Positions 16,381-24,905 of a stretch of 64,000 nucleotides of DNA are shown here, piece by piece (positions within the stretch are counted from its first letter, which is position 1; each line of letters opens with the position of its first letter). The translations under genes and the position numbers were made by a program. The notes beneath the pieces are model-generated. The model searched no databases, was not told where the DNA came from, and saw nothing but the letters and a program-made list of their open reading frames with translations. Source of the DNA: Hyphomonas polymorpha PS728 (GTDB lineage Bacteria > Pseudomonadota > Alphaproteobacteria > Caulobacterales > Hyphomonadaceae); NCBI RefSeq assembly GCF_000685315.1, contig NZ_ARYM01000012.1, forward strand, positions 1 through 64,000. Direction: 5' to 3'.

Positions 16381-18837
16381 TCAGAAGCGGACACGCAGCT
16401 CCGCGCCAAACTGCGGTCCGCGGCGAAGCGAGCCGAAGAATGCACGCGGCGCGCCACGAGAAGCGGTCGTGGGCGCAGTATTCGAGCTGAAGCCCGTGGA
16501 GAAATAAGGCCCTTGCAGCCAGCGCGTTGCCACCACGATGGAGTCCTCATCGGTGATGTTCTGGCCATAAGCCGCGAGCGTCCACTTGTCGGTCTCAAAT
16601 CCGAAACGGGCCCCCAGCAGAGTAGCGTCGCCTGTCTCGGCCGCGTTGTGGATCTGCACGAATTTAGAGCTTTCGTAGGTCAGGTCACTGGAGATGAAGA
16701 AGTCAGAGCCGAACGGACCCGCATCGCGGAAATCAAGACGCACGAACACGCTTGCCTGATGCTCCGATGTCAGAGGGAATGTGCGGCCCGCGATCGAGCA
16801 GGAAGCAGGCCCCGACCCAGGGAAGAGAGACGTAAAGTCAACGCCGCTCTGGGTCGATGGGCTCGTGAAGTTGCCACCGCCCGACGACATGATCCACTCA
16901 TCAGCATCACAGCCCTCGGTGAACTTCGCATCGGTCCAGGCATAAGTGAAACCGCCGCTGACAATGTCATTCACATAGCCATTGAGATCAACTTCGATAC
17001 CCTTGATTTCACCTGCACCCTGGTTGGTGGCGATGGAGTTGATCGCCCCGGAGGTCGCCGCCACAGCGGAGGTCAGCTGTACGTTGGTGGCTTCGGTATA
17101 ATACCCGGCCAGAGACAGGTTCCAGTTGCCCACGCCCATATCCGGGAGCGGCGTCTTGATGCCGAGTTCGATATTGTCGGACTCTTCCTGCTTGTAGGTC
17201 GGCATGCCGACCGCTTCGCCGATTGCGCCGTTGATACCACCCGGCTTCACGCCCTGCGCCAGTACGGCATAGACCGTACCGCCATTGGTCAGATCATAAT
17301 CGACCGTCAGGCGCGGCGTGAATTTGCTGTAGGAAACCTCCGGTGTCACCGTGGAGGTGCGATCCGTTTTGGTTTCCTCCGCATACCGCCCTTCGAGTGT
17401 GGCCGTCAGACGGTCGGTGAAGTCGAGCTCGACAAGACCGAAGACGGCTTCGTTGCGCACGGTGCGCTTGCCGGTATCAGCCGCCCGGCCGGAAGGATCG
17501 GCGAAGGTGATATCGCCTTCATAGAGGATCTGGTCATACATATAGACCCCCAGCATGCCGCGCAGGCGCTGGTCCTGCGGCGTGGCGAGCTGCGCCTCGA
17601 TGCTGTAATCCTCAATGTCCTTGCGTGTGGTGTTTGCAAAGAACGGCTCCAGCGTTGGACCGGACAGGAAGAAGTTGACCGGCGAATGATCCGAGTCATA
17701 GCCCTGCTTGTTGTGCTCTTTCGAATAGCCAGCCAGCAGGCTGAGTTCCCAGCCAGAGTCGCCAAAGCGATAGTTCGACACCGAGTTGGCTACCCACATG
17801 TCGCGCAAGATGCCATCGAATGCTGTCCCGTCACCCAGGCCGTAAGTAGCGGCCATGAAGGGAAAGGTTGCCGTCAGCGGCGCGCCGGGAATAACATTCG
17901 GTATCCCGTCCGCATCTGAACTTGAGTTCACCGCCACCTGTCCGGGCTTGATGACGCCGCAATAATACTGGTTGTTGTTGGTGCTGCCCGAACGCGACCA
18001 GTAGGCCAGCGATCTGTAGCCCGGCATGCAGTTGTTTTCAGCAGCCGACTGCAGGAACAGCGGCAGCACGCCGTCACGGTCCTCCGTGAAGCTGACCCGC
18101 AGGCGCGTGTCGAAATTGGAAATCGGTTCCCAGTCGAGCACACCGGCAATGCTGGTCGTCGCTTCCTGGCCAACGGTCTCGTTGGTCACCGCGTTGGTGT
18201 ATTCGCCGCCATACTCATAGTCACGGAAGCTCAGCCGTCCGGTCAGCCCCTTGAACAGCGGCCCGGAGATGGATGCGGAAAACTCCTTCGTATTGTTGCT
18301 GCCGATACGGGCCTTGCCCGTGCCTTCGAAAGTTTCCGTGCCGCCCTTGGTGATGAAGTTGATCGCGCCGGCATAGGTGTTGCGACCGTAAAGCGCCGAT
18401 TGCGGTCCCTTGATCACCTCCACTCGCTGCAGGTCATTGGGATCAAGGTTCTGGATCGAGCCGGAATAATAGATGCCATCAATGAAGTAGGCCGTGCCCG
18501 ATTCCACGCCGAATTGCACGCCGGCCAGAACGTTGGACTGACCCCGGATGACAGGGCGCTCGGTGGACCGGCCAAACGCCTTGCTGAACGAAAGACCGGG
18601 CGTGAACCGGGCGATATCATCGACCGATTCCAGCTGCAGGTTTTCGATGGCTTGTTCGCTGAAGGCGCTGACGGCCACCGGCGCTTCGAGAAGGCCCTCA
18701 TCCTTCTTGCGCGCACTGACGACAATGACGTCCTGCTTCAGCTCGGTCTCCTCCGAGGCCTCCTGGGCATAACCCGGAAAGGTTTGAACTGACATCGCCA
18801 AAGCGGCGGCACCAGCCAACAATACTGTCTTCTTCAT
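16381..18837 (-). CDS. TonB-dependent outer-membrane receptor
   Basis: An 818-residue TonB-dependent receptor that brings a large or scarce substrate across the outer membrane using the TonB-ExbBD system. A signal peptide ends near AYAQ-like PGYAQ at residue 25. A TonB box, DVIVVSAR, is at residues 36-43. The plug follows (RFTPGLSFSKAFGRSTERPVIRG and VEVIKGPQSALYGRNTYAGAIN), then the beta-barrel ending in the expected phenylalanine (ELRVRF). GGGGAG is 9 nt before the ATG. It is controlled from the operator at 18896. In Hyphomonas-like genomes such receptors often define the nutrient of a locus, but the ligand is not evident here. Confidence 0.95.
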   Translation of the reverse strand: MKKTVLLAGAAALAMSVQTFPGYAQEASEETELKQDVIVVSARKKDEGLLEAPVAVSAFSEQAIENLQLESVDDIARFTPGLSFSKAFGRSTERPVIRGQSNVLAGVQFGVESGTAYFIDGIYYSGSIQNLDPNDLQRVEVIKGPQSALYGRNTYAGAINFITKGGTETFEGTGKARIGSNNTKEFSASISGPLFKGLTGRLSFRDYEYGGEYTNAVTNETVGQEATTSIAGVLDWEPISNFDTRLRVSFTEDRDGVLPLFLQSAAENNCMPGYRSLAYWSRSGSTNNNQYYCGVIKPGQVAVNSSSDADGIPNVIPGAPLTATFPFMAATYGLGDGTAFDGILRDMWVANSVSNYRFGDSGWELSLLAGYSKEHNKQGYDSDHSPVNFFLSGPTLEPFFANTTRKDIEDYSIEAQLATPQDQRLRGMLGVYMYDQILYEGDITFADPSGRAADTGKRTVRNEAVFGLVELDFTDRLTATLEGRYAEETKTDRTSTVTPEVSYSKFTPRLTVDYDLTNGGTVYAVLAQGVKPGGINGAIGEAVGMPTYKQEESDNIELGIKTPLPDMGVGNWNLSLAGYYTEATNVQLTSAVAATSGAINSIATNQGAGEIKGIEVDLNGYVNDIVSGGFTYAWTDAKFTEGCDADEWIMSSGGGNFTSPSTQSGVDFTSLFPGSGPASCSIAGRTFPLTSEHQASVFVRLDFRDAGPFGSDFFISSDLTYESSKFVQIHNAAETGDATLLGARFGFETDKWTLAAYGQNITDEDSIVVATRWLQGPYFSTGFSSNTAPTTASRGAPRAFFGSLRRGPQFGAELRVRF

Positions 18838-18895
18838 GTCAGGTACTCCCCGCTGCGTCATTCTGCGCGCGACACCACGTCTCGACAGTGACGCC

Positions 18896-18911
18896 AAATG
18901 ATATACCATTC
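18896..18911. promoter_or_regulatory. GATATATC operator, site 5 of 8 (variant core)
   Basis: AAATGATATACCATTC, 58 nt before the TonB receptor start and 109 nt before the divergent gene at 19021. Its core GATATACC matches the site at 14843 in reverse. A TTGACA at 18970-18975 is a possible -35 for the rightward gene. Confidence 0.75.
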
Positions 18912-19020
18912 ATGATCAGTCGCGTTTATATGCTTGGCAAGCTCTTTTCCGTGGGCAGACGAGATTATTTTGACACACGCGTGACATTCGAGGCACAGTC
19001 AGAGCAGAAATGAGGCAGCC

Positions 19021-19527
19021 ATGACCGACTCCATCACCTCCACAGAACTGAAAAAGATCATGCCCCTGCTCGCGCGCCATGAAGGCGTGTGGGAAGGTGT
19101 CTATCGTTACTATGACGCCGAGGGTAACAAGACCGATGAGCACGCCTCCCGCCTGCTCTGCCGTTTCCCGGAAACCGGCCCGGCCTATCACCAGACAAAT
19201 TTCTATCGGTGGGCGGACGGCCGCAGTGAAATCAGGGACTTCCCTGCAAACATCGTCAACGGGCGTATCGCCTGGGACAATGAACTGATCAATGGCTGGG
19301 CCAGCGATGTTCCCCTTGATGATTTCAAGCGTACCACCATGCTCAACTGGACCCGCACAGGCGAACCAGACCTTTATCTCTACGAGATGATCCAGCTTTC
19401 CGATGATGGCCAGTCTCGTTCGCGCACCTGGCAGTGGTTCAAGAAAGACCGCCTTTTCCAGCGTACACTGATCGACGAAAAGTTCATCAGCGCCGACTGG
19501 AAATCCTATGACGGAAAAACTTTCTGA
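19021..19527 (+). CDS. hypothetical lipocalin-like cytoplasmic protein
   Basis: A 168-residue protein without signal or membrane segment. Its alternating strands (GVWEGVYRYYDAEGNKTDEH, SRLLCRFPETGPAYHQTNFYRW, GRIAWDNELINGWASDV) recall lipocalin-like or DUF3598-type proteins that bind small hydrophobic ligands. That likeness is loose. GAGG lies 6 nt before the ATG and a strong terminator follows the gene. It faces the TonB receptor across the operator at 18896, so it is probably a regulon member. Confidence 0.75.
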   Translation: MTDSITSTELKKIMPLLARHEGVWEGVYRYYDAEGNKTDEHASRLLCRFPETGPAYHQTNFYRWADGRSEIRDFPANIVNGRIAWDNELINGWASDVPLDDFKRTTMLNWTRTGEPDLYLYEMIQLSDDGQSRSRTWQWFKKDRLFQRTLIDEKFISADWKSYDGKTF

Positions 19528-19556
19528 TCTGATTAGAGATCAAAAGAAAACAGACC

Positions 19557-19583
19557 AGGCCGGAGCATCGCTCCGGCCTTTTT
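19557..19583 (+). terminator. rho-independent terminator
   Basis: GGCCGGAGC pairs with GCTCCGGCC around loop ATC and runs into five T residues, ending the gene at 19021. Confidence 0.9.
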
Positions 19584-19613
19584 CGTTATGGTTTTCTCAT
19601 TTAAATCAGATAG

Positions 19614-20516
19614 TTACCGATCTGGCTTCTTGATCGATCCATCCCTGATCCCTTTGAAGTAAGTCCAGCTCGTCATGTTCGCACGCGGATCACCTTCAGG
19701 CGGCGGGCTTGCATACTCGGGATAGTGCGCCGCGATCTCCGCTTTCATCGTGTCGGAAATCTCGTCATAGCTGGCGACCTTGCGGCCAGAGGTGTGAATA
19801 TACATCACGCCTTCCCGGCCATTCATCATCATCCAGGGCAACCAGTCGGCCACGCGCGTCCAGGCAACGGTCGCCGAAGCTGTTTTCGTCTTCGGGTCGA
19901 GCAATTCCCCGGCATTTCCGAAGAAATTGAAAAGCTCCGTAGCGTGATAAGTTCCGCCAATCTCTTTCTGGTAATCCCCGGCCAGCGGATTGGGATACCA
20001 GAGCGGAATGGTCGAGCGCAGCCACCAGAACGGTCCGCTCACCTCGCCGCCCCAGTTTACAGGCTGCCCATCACGTCCGGTCTCGTAGACTTTCCAGTTC
20101 ACCGGGTCGTTGGCGACATGAAGTACTTCCACATCTTCGCCTGTCCAGGGGTTGGCCCAGGTCTTGAGAACTTCCCCCGTATCCTTATCCTTGTACAGAA
20201 GGATTTCACGCGACACGAGCTGGTAGCCCTTCAGGCCCGCCTCGTTGGTAATCGCCGCACAGGCGCGGATATTATAGCCCTCAACGTCGAAGAGGTGGAT
20301 GTCCTTCTCTCCCTGCCGGCGCGAGAAGGTCTCCCCCTCCCACCAGAAGATGGCCGGCTCATTGTCCACTGTCGAGCAATGCACCTTGCGCATCAGCGTC
20401 AGGGCGTCTGCCGGGTTCGACGGATTGAGCTTAGGCCCCTGCGCCTCGCTCAGAGACGCGCAGGCGGAAACCATCACTGCGGCAACAGCCAGCGCGATGT
20501 GACGAGCAAACAGCAT
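19614..20516 (-). CDS. DUF1838 family lipoprotein
   Basis: A 300-residue exported protein of the DUF1838 family, unknown in function. Its lipoprotein signal ends in VSAC, with acylated cysteine near residue 19. Family-like segments are RKVHCSTVDNEPAIFWWEG, LFDVEGYNIRAC, TWANPWTGEDVEVLHVANDPVN, PLWYPNPL and MTSWTYFKGIRDGS at the end. It has its own operator-bearing promoter between the symporter gene and its start (GGGGG 7 nt before the ATG). Conserved Trp/His-rich segments suggest ligand binding. Periplasmic processing of the regulon's substrate is a guess. Confidence 0.85.
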   Translation of the reverse strand: MLFARHIALAVAAVMVSACASLSEAQGPKLNPSNPADALTLMRKVHCSTVDNEPAIFWWEGETFSRRQGEKDIHLFDVEGYNIRACAAITNEAGLKGYQLVSREILLYKDKDTGEVLKTWANPWTGEDVEVLHVANDPVNWKVYETGRDGQPVNWGGEVSGPFWWLRSTIPLWYPNPLAGDYQKEIGGTYHATELFNFFGNAGELLDPKTKTASATVAWTRVADWLPWMMMNGREGVMYIHTSGRKVASYDEISDTMKAEIAAHYPEYASPPPEGDPRANMTSWTYFKGIRDGSIKKPDR

Positions 20517-20528
20517 TCTGGGCCCCCA

Positions 20529-20544
20529 TAAGGATATATCTTTT
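20529..20544. promoter_or_regulatory. GATATATC operator, site 6 of 8
   Basis: TAAGGATATATCTTTT ends 12 nt before the DUF1838 start codon on the minus strand, the closest spacing of all eight sites, so it covers the leader or transcription start. Confidence 0.75.
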
Positions 20545-20559
20545 ATAGTTATATCTTTT
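20544..20559. promoter_or_regulatory. degenerate second operator copy
   Basis: TATAGTTATATCTTTT follows site 6 directly, centre to centre 15 bp, keeping the right half TATATCTTTT but with the core GTTATATC. Another copy with the core GTTATATC is at 22992. It may be a weak cooperative half site. Confidence 0.4.
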
Positions 20560-20564
20560 GCATC

Positions 20565-22013
20565 TCACAACTTGGCAGAGGCGCCAAGCGTCTCTTTGTG
20601 CTGCCCTGCAACAATTCTGACCAGCATCAGCGCCGCGACTGCCGCAAGCCAGGGCACTGTGCGTGCCCAGACGGCGCCCGGTCCGGAATCCAGGAAGAAC
20701 TCGTAAGCAAGCGAAGTCAGAAATCCTGCCAGGATCGAAGCAAGTACCTCTGGCCCGCCCGGCCGCCTGCCAAAGGCGCGCAAGACCACCACCGGCCCGA
20801 AACTCGCGCCGAGGGCCGACCATGCAAAAAGGGTCCGGTCAAAGATCGTTGCGGGCAGCGCCAGCGTCAGCCCCACCGCGACCACGCTCACGGCCAGCAT
20901 GGCAAGGCGCGTCGCCAGAACTGTTCGCCCGCCCATGAGGCGGGCCGCCCCCAGATCATGGCTGATTGCCCCGCTCGCCACCAGAAGCTGGCTGTCCACG
21001 GTCGACATGATCGCCGAAAGGATCGCCGCCGCGACAATCCCGGAAAGGATGCCGGGCAGTAGGTCTCCGGCCAGTTTGAAGAAGATGCCTTCAGCCGGTG
21101 TGTCGGCGCCAAACAGGGCTCGCCCCGAAAGCCCGAGAATCGCCATGCCGGCATAGACCACCGCGCCCCAACCAATGGCGACGCCCGCGCCCATCACCCG
21201 CGCCCTGGAATCGCGCGCCGCCATGATCCAGCTGATCAGATGCGGCTGGCCCAGCGCGCCAAACCCCGTCGCCGTCATGCCCAGAACAAATCCTGCCGCA
21301 ACCCAGCCCGCCCGTCCGCCGAAAGGGGAGAGGTAACCGGCCGGCGCATCGTCCAGCGCGCTCGCAATACCGCCCGCCCCACCCGCCGCACTGAAAGCCA
21401 GCACCGGCAGCAGAATCGCCACCAGCATCATGACCACGCCCTGCACGGTATTGATCACCGACACCGCAAGGAAGCCGCCCGCAAAGGTGTAGGCCAGAAT
21501 GATCACAGCGCCCAGAAGGATGCCCCCGGTCATACCGATGCCGAAGAGATCATCAAAGGCCACGCCTGCGCCCTGAAACTGCGAGGCGATATAGTAGGAA
21601 AAGCAGAAGGCGATCATCAGCGTCGCCGAAATCTGGATCAGCCGCGTCACCCGCGGCCCGGCTGTCTCCGTCAGGAAGGCGGTCAGCGTCAGCTGATCCT
21701 TGTCCCGGCTCGCAGCCTGCAGCACAGGCCCGCCAAACAGCCACACCGCCGCGTAGCCCAGCAGAATGCCAGGGATCATCCACAGCGCAGAGGGGCCCGT
21801 GCTGTACACAAACCCCGAATAGCCCAGCAGCACCCAGGCGCTCGAACTCGACGCCGCATAGGCCAGCCCGGAAACCAGCGGCCCCAGCGACCGCCCGCCC
21901 AGAAGGAAAGAGCTCGCCTCCGAGCGTACCTGCCGCGCCGCCCAAAAGCTCACGCCCACAAGCAGCACCGCATACCCGATCAGCGTGATTAACGCCGGAA
22001 GATTTGCCCGCAC
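20565..22013 (-). CDS. sodium:solute symporter (SSS/PutP family)
   Basis: A 482-residue Na+-coupled symporter of the SSS family with about thirteen hydrophobic helices. Family features are LISWIMAARDS at the intracellular loop, ILSAIMSTVDSQLLVASGAISHD (the helix with Na+-binding Ser/Thr) and GLAYAASSSSAWVLLGYSG near residue 50. The start is GTG at 22013, with GGGGAG 9 nt upstream and only 15 nt after the stop of the lyase gene, so the two form an operon from the operator at 23026. It probably imports a carboxylate that the neighbouring enzymes degrade. Confidence 0.93.
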   Translation of the reverse strand: MRANLPALITLIGYAVLLVGVSFWAARQVRSEASSFLLGGRSLGPLVSGLAYAASSSSAWVLLGYSGFVYSTGPSALWMIPGILLGYAAVWLFGGPVLQAASRDKDQLTLTAFLTETAGPRVTRLIQISATLMIAFCFSYYIASQFQGAGVAFDDLFGIGMTGGILLGAVIILAYTFAGGFLAVSVINTVQGVVMMLVAILLPVLAFSAAGGAGGIASALDDAPAGYLSPFGGRAGWVAAGFVLGMTATGFGALGQPHLISWIMAARDSRARVMGAGVAIGWGAVVYAGMAILGLSGRALFGADTPAEGIFFKLAGDLLPGILSGIVAAAILSAIMSTVDSQLLVASGAISHDLGAARLMGGRTVLATRLAMLAVSVVAVGLTLALPATIFDRTLFAWSALGASFGPVVVLRAFGRRPGGPEVLASILAGFLTSLAYEFFLDSGPGAVWARTVPWLAAVAALMLVRIVAGQHKETLGASAKL

Positions 22014-22028
22014 CCCGCGCTGCTCCCC

Positions 22029-22979
22029 TTAGCTCACCATAGCAGGCGCAGGCACCGGCTCGCCCTTGAAGCCCAGCGGCAGGCCCGCCTTCGGGGTGAA
22101 GCCGTAAAGCTCCTCCCCCGGCAGCGCCGCTGCCACAATCTCGCGCGTCGCCATCAGCTTGCGCAGGTCAATTCCGGTCGAAATGCCCATCGCCTCGAAC
22201 ATGAACACCATGTCTTCGGTTACAACATTGCCGCTGGCGCCGGGCGCCGTCGGGCACCCGCCCAGCCCGCCCAGCGAGCCGTCAAACGTCGTGATGCCTT
22301 CCTCATAGGCAGCCAGCGCATTGGCCAGCCCCAGCCCGCGCGTGTTGTGCAGGTGGACGCCCGTGAGGTTCTCCGCCCCCACCACCCCGCGCACCGCCCG
22401 GATCAGCCGTTTCACGGACGCCGGATCGCCATAGCCCGTGGTGTCCGACAGGCCGACCTCATCGCACCCGGCCGCCATCAGCTGCTCGGCGCAGCGCAGG
22501 ATCGTCGCCTCCGGCACCGGCCCTTCCAGCGTGCAGCCGAATGCCGTGGAGAGCGATCCTTCAAAATGCGGCCGCGTACCCTCCGGCAGCGATTTCACCA
22601 GATCGGCAATCGCCTGTGCCTCCTCGATCACCTGCGCATGCGTGCGCCGGATATTGCGCAGCGAATGGGTTTCCGAGACCGACATCGGCAGCGTGATCTT
22701 GTGCGCGCCGCCGTCAATCGCCGCCTGCGCGCCTTTGAGATTGGGCACCAGCACGGCCACCGTCAGCCCCGGAATTGTCACGGCGAAATCCAGCACCTCC
22801 GCCGTATCCGCCATCTGCGGCAGCAGTTTGGGCGACACGAAAGATCCGATCTCGATCTCCGTCACGCCCGCCTCAGCCAGCGCCGCAATCCAGCGCTTTT
22901 TCTCTGCTGTGGGCATGATCGCCTTGCAGTTCTGCAGGCCGTCACGCGGCCCAACTTCGCTGATCAATACGCTGCTCAT
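22029..22979 (-). CDS. hydroxymethylglutaryl-CoA lyase family enzyme
   Basis: A 316-residue HMG-CoA-lyase-like TIM barrel that cleaves a 3-hydroxy-3-methyl-acyl-CoA to acetyl-CoA plus an oxo acid. Seen are the metal-site EVGPRDGLQN at residues 8-17, SVSETHS, the HLHNTRGLGLAN ligand histidines and the GGLGGCPTAPGASGN cysteine loop. All catalytic residues of HMG-CoA lyase appear present. HMG-CoA itself, from leucine or an isoprenoid acid, is the obvious substrate, but a citramalyl-CoA-like compound is possible given the LeuCD-type enzyme nearby. It is the first gene of the operon with the SSS symporter. Confidence 0.9.
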   Translation of the reverse strand: MSSVLISEVGPRDGLQNCKAIMPTAEKKRWIAALAEAGVTEIEIGSFVSPKLLPQMADTAEVLDFAVTIPGLTVAVLVPNLKGAQAAIDGGAHKITLPMSVSETHSLRNIRRTHAQVIEEAQAIADLVKSLPEGTRPHFEGSLSTAFGCTLEGPVPEATILRCAEQLMAAGCDEVGLSDTTGYGDPASVKRLIRAVRGVVGAENLTGVHLHNTRGLGLANALAAYEEGITTFDGSLGGLGGCPTAPGASGNVVTEDMVFMFEAMGISTGIDLRKLMATREIVAAALPGEELYGFTPKAGLPLGFKGEPVPAPAMVS

Positions 22980-22991
22980 CGAATTCCACCT

Positions 22992-23007
22992 GATTGTTAT
23001 ATCAAAG
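22992..23007. promoter_or_regulatory. degenerate second operator copy
   Basis: GATTGTTATATCAAAG lies 12 nt before the lyase start. Its core GTTATATC is the same as in the degenerate copy at 20544. The centre is 34 bp from the main site at 23026. Support is weaker than for the eight main sites. Confidence 0.3.
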
Positions 23008-23025
23008 AATGTATGCCCTCGCTTG

Positions 23026-23041
23026 AAAAGATATATCATTT
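23026..23041. promoter_or_regulatory. GATATATC operator, site 7 of 8
   Basis: AAAAGATATATCATTT lies between the divergent HMG-CoA-lyase-like gene (46 nt away) and the CoA-transferase gene (50 nt away), so one site can control both directions. Confidence 0.8.
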
Positions 23042-23091
23042 GAGCAAGTAATGGCAATCATCGCGGGCAGGAAGTTCAGGGAGTATCAGGT

Positions 23092-24279
23092 ATGAGCAAG
23101 ACCGGCGGGCCGCTGCATGGACTGCGCGTACTTGAATTCACTCATATGGTGATGGGCCCGGCGGCCGGTCTCGTATTGGCGGATCTTGGCGCCGAAGTGA
23201 TCAAGGTCGAGCCGATCGGCGGCGACAAGACGCGTAAGCTCAAGGGCTCCGGCGCTGGCTATTTCCCGATGTATAACCGGAACAAAAAAAGCCTCGCGAT
23301 CGATCTGAAATCGGAGGAAGGCAAGGCCATTGCCCTCGCCCTGGCCGATCAGGCAGATGTTTTCATCGAGAATTTCCGCCCCGGCGCCCTCGAAGCGCTC
23401 GGCTTTGGCTATAGCGCCCTCTCCGCGCGCAATCCGCGCCTTATCTACTGTTCGGAAAAAGGCTTCCTCGACGGTCCGTATGCGCACAGGACAGCGCTGG
23501 ATGAAGTGGCCCAGATGATGGGCGGCCTTGCCTATATGACAGGCCCTCCCGGCCGGCCGCTGCGCGCGGGCGCCTCTGTCATTGATGTCACTGGCGGCAT
23601 GTTCGGCGCCATTGGCGCCCTTGCAGCCCTCAACGAGCGCCAGACAACCGGCAAGGGCCGGCACGTCACAGCCTCCCTTTTTGAAACCACCGTCTTCCTC
23701 GTCGGCCAGCATATCGCCCAATACGCCGTCACCGGTTCGCCCGCCGCGCCCATGCCGGCGCGTGTCTCGGCCTGGGCCGTGTATGATGTGTTCGATGCAA
23801 AGGACGACGAGAAAGTCTTTGTCGGCGTTGTCTCCGATGGTCAGTGGACATCTTTCTGCAAGGCCTTCGGTCTGGATGACTGGGCCACCGATCCCAGCCT
23901 CGCCGGAAACAATGACCGCGTTGCCCACCGCGGCCTTATCCTGCCCCGCCTGCGCGCCCTGTTCGCCGGCTATTCCAAGCAGGATTTGATGGACAAGCTG
24001 GAAAAGATCGGCCTGCCTTTCGCGCCCATCCAGCGCCCGGAAGACCTGCTGGAAGACCCTCACCTCCTCGCCAACGGCAGTCTGCTGAATATGCAGCTTC
24101 CCGAAGGTGGCGAAGTATCGCTCCCCGCCTTGCCGCTGACGCTGGATGATGACCGCCCCGGCCTGATGCTCGATCCGCCCCGCATCGGCGCGCATTCGGT
24201 CGAGGTGCTGGGCGCTCTCGGTCACACGACTGAAGAAATTGAAAATCTCGTCAGCCGCGGCCTCGTCCAGGTCAGCTGA
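23092..24279 (+). CDS. CaiB/BaiF family (class III) CoA-transferase
   Basis: A 395-residue class III CoA-transferase with LVLADLGAEVIKVEP near the N-terminus and the catalytic aspartate D165 in GASVIDVTGG. It is only moderately similar to the transferase at 19-1176 and is not a recent duplicate. It stands alone, convergent with the LeuCD-type genes (2 nt between stops) and divergent from the HMG-CoA-lyase-like gene. A transferase that activates a hydroxy- or methyl-branched diacid for cleavage by that lyase, such as succinyl-CoA:citramalate transferase, would fit the setting. This is inference. Confidence 0.92.
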   Translation: MSKTGGPLHGLRVLEFTHMVMGPAAGLVLADLGAEVIKVEPIGGDKTRKLKGSGAGYFPMYNRNKKSLAIDLKSEEGKAIALALADQADVFIENFRPGALEALGFGYSALSARNPRLIYCSEKGFLDGPYAHRTALDEVAQMMGGLAYMTGPPGRPLRAGASVIDVTGGMFGAIGALAALNERQTTGKGRHVTASLFETTVFLVGQHIAQYAVTGSPAAPMPARVSAWAVYDVFDAKDDEKVFVGVVSDGQWTSFCKAFGLDDWATDPSLAGNNDRVAHRGLILPRLRALFAGYSKQDLMDKLEKIGLPFAPIQRPEDLLEDPHLLANGSLLNMQLPEGGEVSLPALPLTLDDDRPGLMLDPPRIGAHSVEVLGALGHTTEEIENLVSRGLVQVS

Positions 24280-24281
24280 AG

Positions 24282-24905
24282 TCAGCCCGCAGTATAAACC
24301 CAGGGGCGCCTTCCGGCATCTGCCTGCTGATAGGCCCGGATCGCCGGCGCCTGCAGCAGCGTCAGCCCGATAGGATCAAGCCCCTCCAGCAGCAGCCGCT
24401 TGGCATACGCCCCGATCTCAAACCGCCCCGTCCAGCCTGGCAATGCCGCTGCCGTTACCGTCTGCGCCTCCAGATCAATCGCGATCTCGGCGCCGCCGTC
24501 CAGTTTCAGCAGCCGGTCAACCTCCCCCTCGGGCAGCGCCACCGGCAGAATCCCGTTGCGCAGACAGTTGCCGTGAAAAATCTCGCCGAAGGATTTGGCG
24601 ATCACCGCGCGCACGCCATAATCCATCAGTGCCCAGACGGCGTGTTCCCGCGAGGATCCGCAGCCGAAATTGGTGCCGGAAACCAGGATGGATGTGCCCG
24701 CCTGTTCCGGCCGGTTGAGCACGAAATCGCCCACCGGTTCGCGCCCGCCCGGAACGGTATAGCGCCAGCCCGCAAACAAGCCCTCGCCAAGACCGTCGCG
24801 GCTGACTGTCTTCATCTCCCGCGAGGGAATGATCTGGTCAGTGTCCACATTATCGACGGGCAACGGAGCGGCCACGCCGCGATGATGGCGGAATGGTGTC
24901 GGCAT
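24282..24905 (-). CDS. LeuD-type hydro-lyase small subunit
   Basis: A 207-residue swivel-domain subunit of a 3-isopropylmalate-dehydratase-type enzyme. DNVDTDQIIPSR at residues 18-29, GTNFGCGSSREHA and FHGNCLRNGILP are the family's three signatures. Its ATG overlaps the large-subunit stop by one base (TGATG), giving coupled translation. It is likely not the leucine-biosynthetic copy, because it sits with a CoA-transferase and an HMG-CoA-lyase-like gene under a catabolic operator and no other leu gene is near. Citraconate/citramalate or a dialkylmalate is a plausible substrate. Confidence 0.88.
   Translation of the reverse strand: MPTPFRHHRGVAAPLPVDNVDTDQIIPSREMKTVSRDGLGEGLFAGWRYTVPGGREPVGDFVLNRPEQAGTSILVSGTNFGCGSSREHAVWALMDYGVRAVIAKSFGEIFHGNCLRNGILPVALPEGEVDRLLKLDGGAEIAIDLEAQTVTAAALPGWTGRFEIGAYAKRLLLEGLDPIGLTLLQAPAIRAYQQADAGRRPWVYTAG

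Noticed and set aside
16513-17919. 468-codon plus-strand open frame
   Set aside because: It is antisense to the TonB receptor gene.
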